Shown: positions 16,862 through 27,779 of the stretch, piece by piece | How the letters are laid out: each line of letters opens with the position of its first letter | How positions within the stretch are numbered: the stretch's first letter is position 1 | NCBI GenBank assembly: GCA_036732755.1 | Contig: DAINBU010000003.1 | Location: 48,321 to 112,320 of the forward strand | Source: DASRRB01 sp036732755 | Lineage (GTDB): Bacteria > Planctomycetota > B15-G4 > SIAN01 | DNA: 64,000 nucleotides | Direction of reading: 5' to 3' | The notes under the pieces: generated by a model | Seen by the model: only the letters and a program-made list of their open reading frames with translations | What the model was told of the DNA's origin: nothing | Database searches by the model: none | Translations under genes and position numbers: made by a program

Positions 16862-17319
16862 CAGTGCTGGTCCCAAACCGCTTCTCCCGCTGCTTGCGCC
16901 TCTTCGCGACTCGAATAGACGCGGATGTTCATGTCGCCGTCCGTGGGCCCGGTTGGGCAGAAGCCGTCCGCGTAGGAGATGTAGCCGTCGTCGTTTCCGT
17001 CCATGATCTGGTTGTCGATGTCGACGCCTTCGTCGAACGGAAGCTGACCATCGATCCAGCTGATCTTTCCGTCCGGCCAATGGACGTCGGTCAAGACGTG
17101 GCCCCAGAAGTACATCGGAACTCCCACCGACGAGAACCACGAGTAGTAGGGATTGAGCTGGTTGTAGCACGTGAATGTCGTGTCGTACAAAGGCTCCTCG
17201 TCATCCATGCACGCGTCGAGAGTGGCCTGCAGATCTTCCGCGAATCCGATGCAGTCGTAGTGTCCTTCGACGTAAGCCTGTCCGCCGCATTCGAATCGCT
17301 CGTGCAGGGCTGCTTCCAC
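16861..17319 (-). CDS. Transglutaminase-like protein, probably 5'-truncated (gene X of the M20 insert)
   Basis: 152 residues from a GTG at 17319, but the frame stays open upstream to 17418 with protein-like sequence and no good start or signal peptide, so the N-terminus may have been lost at the junction. C23 (HYDCIGFAEDL), H74 (YFWGHVLTDVHWPDG) and D90 (ISWIDGQ) are ordered like the Cys-His-Asp triad of transglutaminase/papain-fold proteins. DGNDDGYISYADG at about 107-119 resembles a dockerin or EF-hand calcium loop. Probably an extracytoplasmic protein. The family is a guess from motif order only. It overlaps the following lipoprotein gene. Confidence 0.6.
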   Translation of the reverse strand: MEAALHERFECGGQAYVEGHYDCIGFAEDLQATLDACMDDEEPLYDTTFTCYNQLNPYYSWFSSVGVPMYFWGHVLTDVHWPDGKISWIDGQLPFDEGVDIDNQIMDGNDDGYISYADGFCPTGPTDGDMNIRVYSSREEAQAAGEAVWDQH

Positions 17320-17443
17320 CGTCAGCGGAATCGAAGGGCTGACGCGCGGAAGGTCACGCCTGACATGCGGATGCTCCTGCCGAAGCCGCGGGATCGGTGA
17401 GAGAACGCCGATCGGCCGTCAACCGCGCTTCACAGCGGTCCGC

Positions 17444-18895
<1,452 letters not shown>

Positions 18896-18938
18896 GGTCG
18901 CGGGATCGTAGCCGCCGTCGCCGGACGGCGCGCCTCGC

Positions 18939-21900
18939 TCAGAAGCTCCGGCCGCCGAGCTTCCGCTCGAGCTCGCGTGCCTCGGCCTTCACGTCGCCGA
19001 AGCGCTCCTCCCAGCTGCCGGCGATCAGTTTCTGCAGCACCTCGGACGCGGCGTCGCGGTCCTTCTGCTGGACGAGGACGCGCGCGAGGCCGAGGTAACC
19101 GGTCGGCTCGGCGGCACGGATGCGGATCACCTGGCGCCACTGCTCGGCGGCGTCGGGGAGGCGCTTCTGCCCCTCGCGGATCTGCGCGAGCGCCTGGTGG
19201 CTCTCGGACTCCTGCGCCATCGTCTCGACGAGGTTGGTGTGGACGCGTTCGGCGCGCGCGGCGTCGCCGAGCCTCGTCAGCCGCTCGCCGAGCTCGCGCG
19301 TCAGGTTCACGTCGTGGTTCGTCACCTCGAGCGCTTTCGTGAGCTGCGCGACGGCGAGCTCGGGGCGCTTCAGCTTGTCGTAGGTCTGGACCAGCTGGCG
19401 CTGCGTCTCCGGGTCGTTGGGCTCGACGTCGAGCGAGATCTCGAGCTGGACGGCAGCCTTCGCCCACTGCGACTTCTGGAACCAGACGTTCCCGAGCGCG
19501 CGGCGGATGGTCGGGTTCTCGAGGCCGCTCTTCCTGGTCTCGGCGTCGAGCTGCGCGACGTAGCCGTCGAGGTCCTCGGAGCGGCGCAGCACGTCGCGCA
19601 GCGCCTCGAGCGCGTGGCCGCGGCTGTTCGGGTCGTTGCCCCAGGAGATCACGGCGCCGGCCGCCGCGTCGACCGCCTCGGCCGTGCGACCGAGGCGGGC
19701 GAGGGCCGAGGCGCGCTGTCCGTAGTACTGCGAGAGGACGCCGTCACCGACGCCGCGGGTCGGCGACGCTTTGACATGCAGCGCGATCGCCTCCGCGTAG
19801 CGGTCGGCCGCCTGCGCCGGCAGCCCCGAGTCGAGGCACGCCTGCGCGAGCGTCGCGATCACCTCCTCGTTCCAGAGCTTCTTCTCCTTCCAGCGCGCCT
19901 CGGCGGCGGCGAGCGCGGGCGCGACCTTCTCCTGCTCGCCCGCGCCGTGCAGCGCCCGCATATGACGCACGCGATCTTGGAGCGCGTCGGGCCGCTTCTC
20001 CACCAGCTCGGTCGTGAGCGGCAGTGCCTCCTTCCAGCGCTTGCGCTCGAAGAGCCAGTCGACCAGGAGCTCCTGCGGATCGAGCGAGAGGCGGCCCTGC
20101 GCGCGCCGCTCGAGCAGGATCGCGATGCCGTCGTCGTACTGCTTCAGGCCGTCGTGGAAGTAGACGGCGACGCGCTGCACGGTCGGCTCGTCGTCGCCCG
20201 ACTCGGCGAGCACGGCGCGCGCGGTCGCGACGAATTCGCGCCGCTTCTCCTTCCACCAGCCGTCCCAGCGCGCGTCGAAGATCCCCTGCGCACGAGAGAC
20301 CCCGGTGAGGAGCTGCCCGCGCAGCTCCTTCACGACCAGCGCGAGGAGGCGATTGGAGAGCCCCTCTTCGAGCGCGCCCGCCTCGTGGCGCCACTGCGTG
20401 ACCATCCAGCCGAACTGGTCCCAGAACGACTGGCCGATGCGCGCCAGCCAGCGCGCCTCGTTCTCCGCGCGCGTCACCAGGAATTCGACCGCGACGCGCG
20501 CGCCCGAATGGTCGTGCAGCGCCTGTCCGACGCTGCTCACCATCGGCTGGCCCGAGCGGTACTGGTAGGTCGCGAGGACCGGCGGCAGCCCCTGGAACGC
20601 GAAGGCGCGCACGTCGGCGTCGACGCTCCCCACCTTGCCGTCGCGCATCGCGTTCCAGAGCGCGACCAGCTCCTGCACCAGCTGCAATGCACGACTCTCG
20701 TTCGTGCGCGCCTCGAGCTGGGCGAGGACGCGCCGCTGCGCCTCCTCGTAGAGCTTGCGCCCGCTGCCGAGCGAGGTCGTGCCGTGCTGGCGGATCGCCG
20801 CCGCCCACGTCGCGTGGAGGCGCGCCTCGAGCCACTGCGTGCGCGCCGCGTTCGCCGCGACGGCGAGCTCGGCGTTCCAGGTCGCCTCCGCGGCCGGGAA
20901 CTCGCCCGCGGCCTCGAGGAATCCGACGTGCCGGACCAGCGAGTCGTTGGCGCGGTCGGGCAGACGGCCACCGTTGGCGGCGCGCTGCGCGGAGAGCTCG
21001 GCGCCGAGGTGGGTGATCGCGTCGTCGCGCTCGCCCGCGGCCCATTCGAGCTGCGCCAGCGCGTCGACGATCGCGAGGCGGTCGGCGCTCCCGGACGCGG
21101 CGCGGCCGGAGATCTCGCGCATCTGCCGGAACTGCTCTTCGCGCAGCGCCCCGCCCGCGAACGGTCCGAGCGACTGCAGGAGGCCGGCGTACAAGCGCTC
21201 CTCGCCGTCGGCCCAGTCGCGCTCGAAGGCGGCTTTCAGAGCGACGAGCGCCGCCTCGGCGTGCGGGCCGCCGCCGTTCTGCTGCGCCGCGGCGCGGTAC
21301 TGGACGGCGAACTGGATCAGCACGAGCGCGCGCCGGTCGGTGCCGGTCTTCGCGCGCGGCAGCGCCTCGCTCACGTGGGCGACGATCCGGTCGATCGTCG
21401 CCTCTTCGTCCACCAGCTTCTGGATCCCGGCGAGCGCCTGCAGGAACGGATAGATCCCCTGCGCCGAATGGCCGAGCACCGCCTCGGGCAGGCACTGCAG
21501 CAGCCGGAAGTCCTTCGTCGAAGCGTAGAGCTGCTGGAGCTGCCAGATCCAGTTGCCCGGGTACTGCGTCTTCCGCATCAGCGCGACGAGCTGGTCGGGC
21601 ACGTCGTCGGGGACGGTCGTGCCGGAGCCCTCGCCCTTCGTGCTCGCCCGCGCGCGCGCGACGTTCAGGAGCTGGCCGAGCTCGTTCTCGTCCTGTGCGG
21701 TCCACGCCGCGATGCGCGCGCGCGCCGCGTCCTCCTTCCTGCCGAGCGCGGTGTACCAGTCGGCGAGCGTGCGCGCGTCCTCGTACGGCAGCGGGTCGAC
21801 CTTCGCGATCCGCTCGAAGAAGGCGACGGCGTCGTCGAGCCGGTTGCGCTCGGCGCGAATGTAGGCGAGGTCGCGGCCGTAGCGCAGCCGCGTGTAGTCG

Positions 21901-24900
21901 TCGCCGGCGCCGAACCACTCCTCGAGGCGCTTCTCGAGCTCGTCGCCCCGATCGAGCGCGACGAGGCGCGTCCATTCGTAGGCGCGCCCGTCGAGCAGTT
22001 GTGAGTCGGAAGCGATCGCGTCGGCGAACCGCTTCGCGACCTCGGCCTCGTGCGCCGCCAGGGCGTCCTTGGTGTCGCGCGTGAGCAGCAGCACGAGCGT
22101 GGTCGCGCATCTCGATGCCAGGATCGCGTCGGTCACCTCGATCTTCTCGGCCGGGACCCCCTTCGACTTTGAAAGTGCCGCGTCCAGGAGGGCCAGCACG
22201 CCGGCGCGCGCCGCCTCGACGTCGCGGCGCAGCAGGACGTCGAGCCAGTGGCGATCGAGGGCGAGCCAGTCGCCTGGATCGTGGGCGACGGCTGCGCCCG
22301 CGCGCGCCGCGAGCAGCTCGCGCACGGCGGCGCGCGCCGACTTCTTGAGCTCGTCGCGCAGCGCGTTCACGCGCCGGCGCGGGAGGTGGTTGACGTCGGG
22401 CGTCGCGGCGAGGTCGTGCGCGACGCGCCGGTCGATCGCCCAGTTCACGAAGTCGTACCAGGCGACGATCGCGAAGCGCAGGTCGTGGCGGCGGGCGCCG
22501 TCGGGCGCTGCGCCCTTGCCGTCGCCCTCGCCCTCGACCGGCGTCGGCGCCGTCGCATCCGTGAGGACCGCGAGGCACTCCGCCTGCGCCGCTTCGCTCC
22601 ATGGGTCGGAGAGGCGCAGCGAGAAGACCAGCCACGCCGCGGTCTTCCTCTCCTGCGGCGTCTTGGCGCGGGCGAGCTGCGTGCGGCGCAGCTCGAGCTT
22701 GAGCTCGACCTTGCCCGTCCCCTCGATCACCCCTTCGAGCAGCCGCTGGTCGTTCAAGTCGGTGAGCGTCTTCCAGCGCGCGAGCACACGTTCATGGATG
22801 GCGAGCCAGCGCGGCTCGGCCGGCTCCTCGCCGTACTGCGCCGCGTGCAGGAGCGAGATCGTGCGCGCGAGGTCGCCGGCGGGCAGCGACTCGACGCCCT
22901 TCTCGACCTTCGCGTGGAGCTCGGCGAGGGCGGCGCGCACCGGCGGGGTCGTGCGCAAGTTCGGGTGGGAGAGGATCTGCAGCGCCCACGGAAAGGTCTG
23001 CTCGCGCGCGACGAACTTCCGCGCCGCGTCGGCGAGCAGCGTCGCCTCCTCGTTCTCGAAGCGGCGGTTCCACCAGTAGTAGAACGAGTAGCCCTGGCCG
23101 AGGCGGTGGCGCAGCGCGACGTCGACGCGGTTGCGCTTGCCGGGGGTGAGGCTCTCGACGTCGCCTTCGGCGAGCCAGCGCGCCGAGATCGTCGCCCACT
23201 GCGCCTCGCGGTCGAGCATCAGCAGCGCGGAGAGGTACATGTCGAGGCCGGTCGAGTTGATCGGCTCGGGGTCGTCGCGCATGCGCCGCTCGAGGAGCGC
23301 GACGAGGTCGTCGAGGCGGTAGCCGTTCCAGAGCAGGTGCTGGCGCGACGCCTCGATCGACTCGTTTTCGAAGGGCTCCCACGGGCCGTTCTTCTGCACG
23401 CGGTCGAGCCAGGCGAGCGCGGCGTCGAGCTGGCCGCGGCCGGCGAGCACGTCGGCCCACGTGGTCTGGATGCCGACGACGTCGGGCCAGTCCTTGGCCG
23501 CCTTCTCCTGCAGCGCCGCGGTCTCGTCGGGCCGCTGCATCGCGGCGGTGTGGCCGATCACGCGCTGCTCGAAGTCGAGAACGCGTTCGCGCCGGTCGGC
23601 GCGCCGCCGGTAGACCGGCTCGAGCGCCTTCAGGACCGTGAGCACCTCCTGGCCCGCGTTGAACGTGAGCGTGAGGCCGAGGAGGTCGTCGGCGATCGAG
23701 AGCTCGCGGTCATCTTGCTGCTTCACGAGCCGCTCCGCCTGCGCGAGGACGGCGGTGCGCAGCTCCTCGCGGCGGCGGGTCACGAGCTCGAGCTGGAGCT
23801 CGACGCGCGGCAGGCCGAAGCGGCCGGCGTACGGCGCCGCGAAGGCGGTGAAGAGTCGGCGCGCCTCGTCGGCCTCGCCGCGGCGGGCGGCGTCGGCGAG
23901 CAGCGCGAAGCGCTCCTCGGGCGTCGCCTTCTCCTGCGCCGCGTGCTGCTTCGCGACGTCGAGGTCCTTGGGCGGCGCCCCGAGCTCGATCAGGCCCGCG
24001 CGCGGCGCGAGCTCGGCGGCGATGCGTTTCGCGAAGGCGTCGGCGGAGAGCGCCTCGATCACGAAGCGCGTGGTCGACGTGACGCGGCCGGTCGGGTCGA
24101 CGTTCTCGACGATCGTCGGCCACCAGGCGCCCGCGACCTGCGTGAACTCGGAGAAGCGCGTGGTGCCGGTCGGCACGTCGCCGAGCCAGCGCGCCTCGAC
24201 CACGACGCCGCGCGCACGCTCGATCGTGAGGACGAACCGGCTGGTCGGCTGCGTCGGATGGACGAAGGTGATCGCCGTCTTGCCCTCGCCGACGTCCTTG
24301 GCGGCCGCGGAGTAGGTGCGCCACGACTCGAGATCGCGCAGCGACGTCCACGCGATCGGCAGCGCGGCGGTGCCCTCGTCGCCCGGCTTCGCCGGCCGCA
24401 CGCGGCCGAGCCGCCAGTCGCTGCGCCACGTGCCGCGCTCTCCGGCGTGGAGCCAGTCGACGATCCAGCCGTCGCCGCGCTCGTGTGCGCCGTGCGTCAG
24501 CCACAACTCCTTGCCCAAGAGCCAGAGCGCGGTCGGGAGCGCGCGCGGGCGGTCGCGCCGGTCGGTCGCGGTGCCGCCGCTCGTGACGTAGAGGAGGTTC
24601 GCGGCGACGACGGCGCGCCGGTCGAGCGAGCGCAGGAGCGCGACGATCTCCTCCGACCACGGCAGGTCCGCGAGCGGGGGCGGCGGGACCGGAGGCTCCG
24701 GGATGTACGGGAAGAGTCCTTCGAGGGTCTGGCCGCCCGGATGCTTCGCGAACGAACCGCGCAGGTTCGCGTCGTACATCTCGTCGTCGCGCGCGTAGCC
24801 GAGGTTTTGCAGGCGGCCGACGCGGTCGAGGGCGACCGACGCCGGCGCCGGAGTCGCCGCCGGCCCGCGATTGCGCCGCTCCGCGACCTTCTTGGCGAGG

Positions 24901-27653
24901 CCGGGGCGCTCGAGTGCGTCCTCCTCTCCGCGGAGCGCCGGCTCGTTCGCCGGGTCCTCTTCCGGGGGCTCCTGCGCTTCGCCGTCGGCGTCCGCAGAAT
25001 CGGAGGCTTCCGGAAGCGTCGAGAGGTCGCCCGCGTCGAGCTCCTCCTTCCCCTCGGAATACTCGCCCTCCTCGCCGAGGTCCTTGAGGCGCGTTTCGAG
25101 CTGGCGCATGTCCCCCGCACGCTTCGACTTCCCGCCCGGCGCGGGGCCGCGCGCTCCGCCGCCGCCGCCCCAGCGGCCGCCGTCGAAGCCGCCGGTCTGG
25201 TACCCGTAGCCCGCGAGATCGAGCGGCCCGCCGTAGCCGGCGTGCACGGCCGGCCGCAGCAGCTCGACCAGGCCGCGGTCCATCTCCGCGATCGACTTCA
25301 GCGTGTCGAGGCGCAGGTCCTTGTGCCACGCGACCGCCTTCTGCATCTGCTGGCGGACCAGCTCGAAGGTCGCGTCGCTGCGCCCCTTGGCGAAGAACTC
25401 CTCGCCGTCGCGCATGCGCAGCCGCTTCTGGACCGCGAAGCGCTCGCGGTCGGCGTCGCTCTCCAGCACCAGGAACGACGTGTAGGGCGTCGCGATCTGG
25501 AACTCCTCGGAAAGGGCGACGATGCGTGCGCGGGTCTTCGCGGAGGAGCCCTGCGCGAGCAGGTGGTCGAGGTGGTGGCGCGCCCACAGCCGCGGGATGA
25601 ACGACTCGCCGGTGGAGCCGTCGTCGAGGTTCACCTTCGTCGAGTAGGAGACCGGCTTGCCCTCGCAGTTCCCCTTCACCTGCAGCGTGCCGCGCAGCCC
25701 GCCGTGCGGATCGAAGCGGCCGACGATCACCTGCTCGCGGCCGGCGGGCAGGTTCGGCAGTACCTCGGGATAGACGGCGGCCGCCGCGATCCCGTCGATC
25801 GAGAGGGCGAGGTCGTGGACGGCGGGCGTCGCGATCTCGGTCAAGAGCGCGGTCGCCGTCTGCATCGGGTCCGTGCCCCCGCCGATCGACCGAATCGTCC
25901 CGCCGCCGAGCCGCGACAGCGCGCGCAGCACGATCGGCTCCGACGTGTTGCCCGGCACCACGGCGTGGACCGTGCCGCGCCCGGCGTGGAACTTCGCGAC
26001 GTCGGCGGCGAAGGCGCTCGGGTCGGCGTCGCCGAGCGTCGGAATCCCGTCGCCGACGTAGACGACCTGCGTCGCGGGCTTCGCCGCGGCGAGCACCGTC
26101 TTGAAGCCGGTCGCGAGGTCGGACCAGCCGAGCGCGTCGCGCTCTTCCAGGAAGCGCAGCGCCGCCGCGCGGTTCGTCTCGTCGTTGGGCAGCGGCTGGA
26201 GGAAGGCGAGCCGCGTGTCGACGTCGCACGTCGCGAGCTGGATCGTGTCGTTGGGGGAGAGCGACGCGAGCAGCGCCTCGACGAACTCGATCTGCGTCGC
26301 GCGCGCCGGTCCCGTCATCGAGCCCGACGTGTCGGCGAGCACGACGACCTCGAGCGGCCGCTTCTGGGCGTTCGCGAGCGCCTCGGGGTCGGCGGGCGGG
26401 GCGCGGAAGCGCGCCAGGAAGTAGCCGTCCTCGCCGCGATGGTCGTCGATCCAGGTGATCGCGTCGGGCGGCGCCTTCGCCGCGACGCGCAGCTCGAAGT
26501 CGCGATCCGGCGCGTACTCCTGCGCCTCGAACTCGGCCGACGCCGCGTGCTCGGTCATGCGGATGCGGCAGGAGTGCGAGGGGCTCGCGATCGCGGCGAG
26601 CGGCTCGGCGGAGCTGACCTTGACGTGGATCGCGAGCTTGCGCAGCGGGTGGAGCCGCACCATCTCGCTCTGCAGCGCGTAGTGGTAGCTCCAGGTGTCG
26701 TCCGTCTTCGGCAGCACCTGCGTGTAGGCGAGCTTGATCCGCTTCTCGCGGCCGATCGGGTAGACGCGCGCCTTGAAGACGTTGCCGCCCGACCATTCGA
26801 GGAGGCCGGGGTCGCGCCTCTCCCGCAGGATCTGCTCGTAGATGGCGCGCGCCCGCTCCTTCTCGACGATGTCGCCCTCGACCAGCTCGTCGCCGATCCA
26901 CATGCCGAAGCTCGAGATCGACGCGTCGGCCGGGAGCGGGAAGTAGAAGACGCCTTCGAGGACGGAGTGCGTGTGGTTGACGAACGACTCTTCGATGACG
27001 GTGCGCGCGATCTGGTCGCGGACGTCGACCGTGACGGTGACGTCGCCGAGCGTGAGCGCGACCTCGCGGCCGTCGACCGTCGCGAGCAGCGACCCGAGCG
27101 CCTCGGTCGACTGGCCCGCCTTGTAGCCCGACAGCCACTTCGGATCGGCCTCGAGCGTGTCGAGCTTCCCGTCGTGGGCGCGGACCACGCGCCGCGCCGG
27201 GCCCCCGCCCTCCCTATTAATGAGGAAGGAGGCGCCTCCGGGACCGGTCGCAGTGAGAACTCCTTTCGTACCGGCGGCGAGCTCGACCTCGCCGCGATTC
27301 ACCTGCACGCGGTCGGCGTCGACCAATTCGACCTGCGCGCCCGGTCCGAGGATCAGCGTCGCGCCCGACTTCATCTTGATCGAGAGCGCGTTCGCGCCGC
27401 GCGCGTTGGTCGAGAGCCAGTCGCCGGCGAAGAGGCGCGCGTGCGCCTCGGCGCAGAGCGCGCGTTCGCTCGTCGCAGGGCGGACGGTCGCGACGCCCTC
27501 GCGGTCGACGACGGTCGCGAGCGAGTGGTCGGCGGAGAGCTCCTCCTTCTTCTTTTGGTCCTGCGGCGCCTCCTGTCCCTGGGCGGCGATGAGCGCGAGC
27601 GCGGTGGCGGCGGACGCGAAGGTCGTGGCGAGGAAGGAGTTTCGATTTCGCAT
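18939..27653 (-). CDS. Giant FecR-VIT-VWA-TPR protein
   Basis: 2904 residues, with a signal peptide (1-26). Residues about 70-135 are FecR-like (AGDWLSTNARGANALSIKMKSG would be its core). Residues 190-320 form a VIT domain (ARTVIEESFVNHTHSVLEGV, then FYFPLPADASISSFGMWIGD). A von Willebrand A domain follows from 434, with MIDAS DTSGS at 441-445 and D/T residues further on. Then comes a Gly-rich stretch (about 900) and a long acidic, disordered linker, a beta-rich domain and finally about 1500 residues of TPR-like helices, clearest near the C-terminus (NPTIRRALGNVWFQKSQWAK). VIT-VWA proteins bind metal-dependently to protein partners at the cell surface. The size and the TPR tail are unusual. 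No frameshift is visible. Confidence 0.93.
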   Translation of the reverse strand: MRNRNSFLATTFASAATALALIAAQGQEAPQDQKKKEELSADHSLATVVDREGVATVRPATSERALCAEAHARLFAGDWLSTNARGANALSIKMKSGATLILGPGAQVELVDADRVQVNRGEVELAAGTKGVLTATGPGGASFLINREGGGPARRVVRAHDGKLDTLEADPKWLSGYKAGQSTEALGSLLATVDGREVALTLGDVTVTVDVRDQIARTVIEESFVNHTHSVLEGVFYFPLPADASISSFGMWIGDELVEGDIVEKERARAIYEQILRERRDPGLLEWSGGNVFKARVYPIGREKRIKLAYTQVLPKTDDTWSYHYALQSEMVRLHPLRKLAIHVKVSSAEPLAAIASPSHSCRIRMTEHAASAEFEAQEYAPDRDFELRVAAKAPPDAITWIDDHRGEDGYFLARFRAPPADPEALANAQKRPLEVVVLADTSGSMTGPARATQIEFVEALLASLSPNDTIQLATCDVDTRLAFLQPLPNDETNRAAALRFLEERDALGWSDLATGFKTVLAAAKPATQVVYVGDGIPTLGDADPSAFAADVAKFHAGRGTVHAVVPGNTSEPIVLRALSRLGGGTIRSIGGGTDPMQTATALLTEIATPAVHDLALSIDGIAAAAVYPEVLPNLPAGREQVIVGRFDPHGGLRGTLQVKGNCEGKPVSYSTKVNLDDGSTGESFIPRLWARHHLDHLLAQGSSAKTRARIVALSEEFQIATPYTSFLVLESDADRERFAVQKRLRMRDGEEFFAKGRSDATFELVRQQMQKAVAWHKDLRLDTLKSIAEMDRGLVELLRPAVHAGYGGPLDLAGYGYQTGGFDGGRWGGGGGARGPAPGGKSKRAGDMRQLETRLKDLGEEGEYSEGKEELDAGDLSTLPEASDSADADGEAQEPPEEDPANEPALRGEEDALERPGLAKKVAERRNRGPAATPAPASVALDRVGRLQNLGYARDDEMYDANLRGSFAKHPGGQTLEGLFPYIPEPPVPPPPLADLPWSEEIVALLRSLDRRAVVAANLLYVTSGGTATDRRDRPRALPTALWLLGKELWLTHGAHERGDGWIVDWLHAGERGTWRSDWRLGRVRPAKPGDEGTAALPIAWTSLRDLESWRTYSAAAKDVGEGKTAITFVHPTQPTSRFVLTIERARGVVVEARWLGDVPTGTTRFSEFTQVAGAWWPTIVENVDPTGRVTSTTRFVIEALSADAFAKRIAAELAPRAGLIELGAPPKDLDVAKQHAAQEKATPEERFALLADAARRGEADEARRLFTAFAAPYAGRFGLPRVELQLELVTRRREELRTAVLAQAERLVKQQDDRELSIADDLLGLTLTFNAGQEVLTVLKALEPVYRRRADRRERVLDFEQRVIGHTAAMQRPDETAALQEKAAKDWPDVVGIQTTWADVLAGRGQLDAALAWLDRVQKNGPWEPFENESIEASRQHLLWNGYRLDDLVALLERRMRDDPEPINSTGLDMYLSALLMLDREAQWATISARWLAEGDVESLTPGKRNRVDVALRHRLGQGYSFYYWWNRRFENEEATLLADAARKFVAREQTFPWALQILSHPNLRTTPPVRAALAELHAKVEKGVESLPAGDLARTISLLHAAQYGEEPAEPRWLAIHERVLARWKTLTDLNDQRLLEGVIEGTGKVELKLELRRTQLARAKTPQERKTAAWLVFSLRLSDPWSEAAQAECLAVLTDATAPTPVEGEGDGKGAAPDGARRHDLRFAIVAWYDFVNWAIDRRVAHDLAATPDVNHLPRRRVNALRDELKKSARAAVRELLAARAGAAVAHDPGDWLALDRHWLDVLLRRDVEAARAGVLALLDAALSKSKGVPAEKIEVTDAILASRCATTLVLLLTRDTKDALAAHEAEVAKRFADAIASDSQLLDGRAYEWTRLVALDRGDELEKRLEEWFGAGDDYTRLRYGRDLAYIRAERNRLDDAVAFFERIAKVDPLPYEDARTLADWYTALGRKEDAARARIAAWTAQDENELGQLLNVARARASTKGEGSGTTVPDDVPDQLVALMRKTQYPGNWIWQLQQLYASTKDFRLLQCLPEAVLGHSAQGIYPFLQALAGIQKLVDEEATIDRIVAHVSEALPRAKTGTDRRALVLIQFAVQYRAAAQQNGGGPHAEAALVALKAAFERDWADGEERLYAGLLQSLGPFAGGALREEQFRQMREISGRAASGSADRLAIVDALAQLEWAAGERDDAITHLGAELSAQRAANGGRLPDRANDSLVRHVGFLEAAGEFPAAEATWNAELAVAANAARTQWLEARLHATWAAAIRQHGTTSLGSGRKLYEEAQRRVLAQLEARTNESRALQLVQELVALWNAMRDGKVGSVDADVRAFAFQGLPPVLATYQYRSGQPMVSSVGQALHDHSGARVAVEFLVTRAENEARWLARIGQSFWDQFGWMVTQWRHEAGALEEGLSNRLLALVVKELRGQLLTGVSRAQGIFDARWDGWWKEKRREFVATARAVLAESGDDEPTVQRVAVYFHDGLKQYDDGIAILLERRAQGRLSLDPQELLVDWLFERKRWKEALPLTTELVEKRPDALQDRVRHMRALHGAGEQEKVAPALAAAEARWKEKKLWNEEVIATLAQACLDSGLPAQAADRYAEAIALHVKASPTRGVGDGVLSQYYGQRASALARLGRTAEAVDAAAGAVISWGNDPNSRGHALEALRDVLRRSEDLDGYVAQLDAETRKSGLENPTIRRALGNVWFQKSQWAKAAVQLEISLDVEPNDPETQRQLVQTYDKLKRPELAVAQLTKALEVTNHDVNLTRELGERLTRLGDAARAERVHTNLVETMAQESESHQALAQIREGQKRLPDAAEQWRQVIRIRAAEPTGYLGLARVLVQQKDRDAASEVLQKLIAGSWEERFGDVKAEARELERKLGGRSF

Positions 27654-27779
27654 GGGTCCCTCGATCGGGCCGGAAAAGCGGGCGCTCTACGATGGGAAGC
27701 GGAGGGCGAAGTTCCCGGGGGCGGACGGGAAGGCGCTTCCGGAAGTCACTGGGGTGGCGAGAGTCATATCGGAGGTCGC

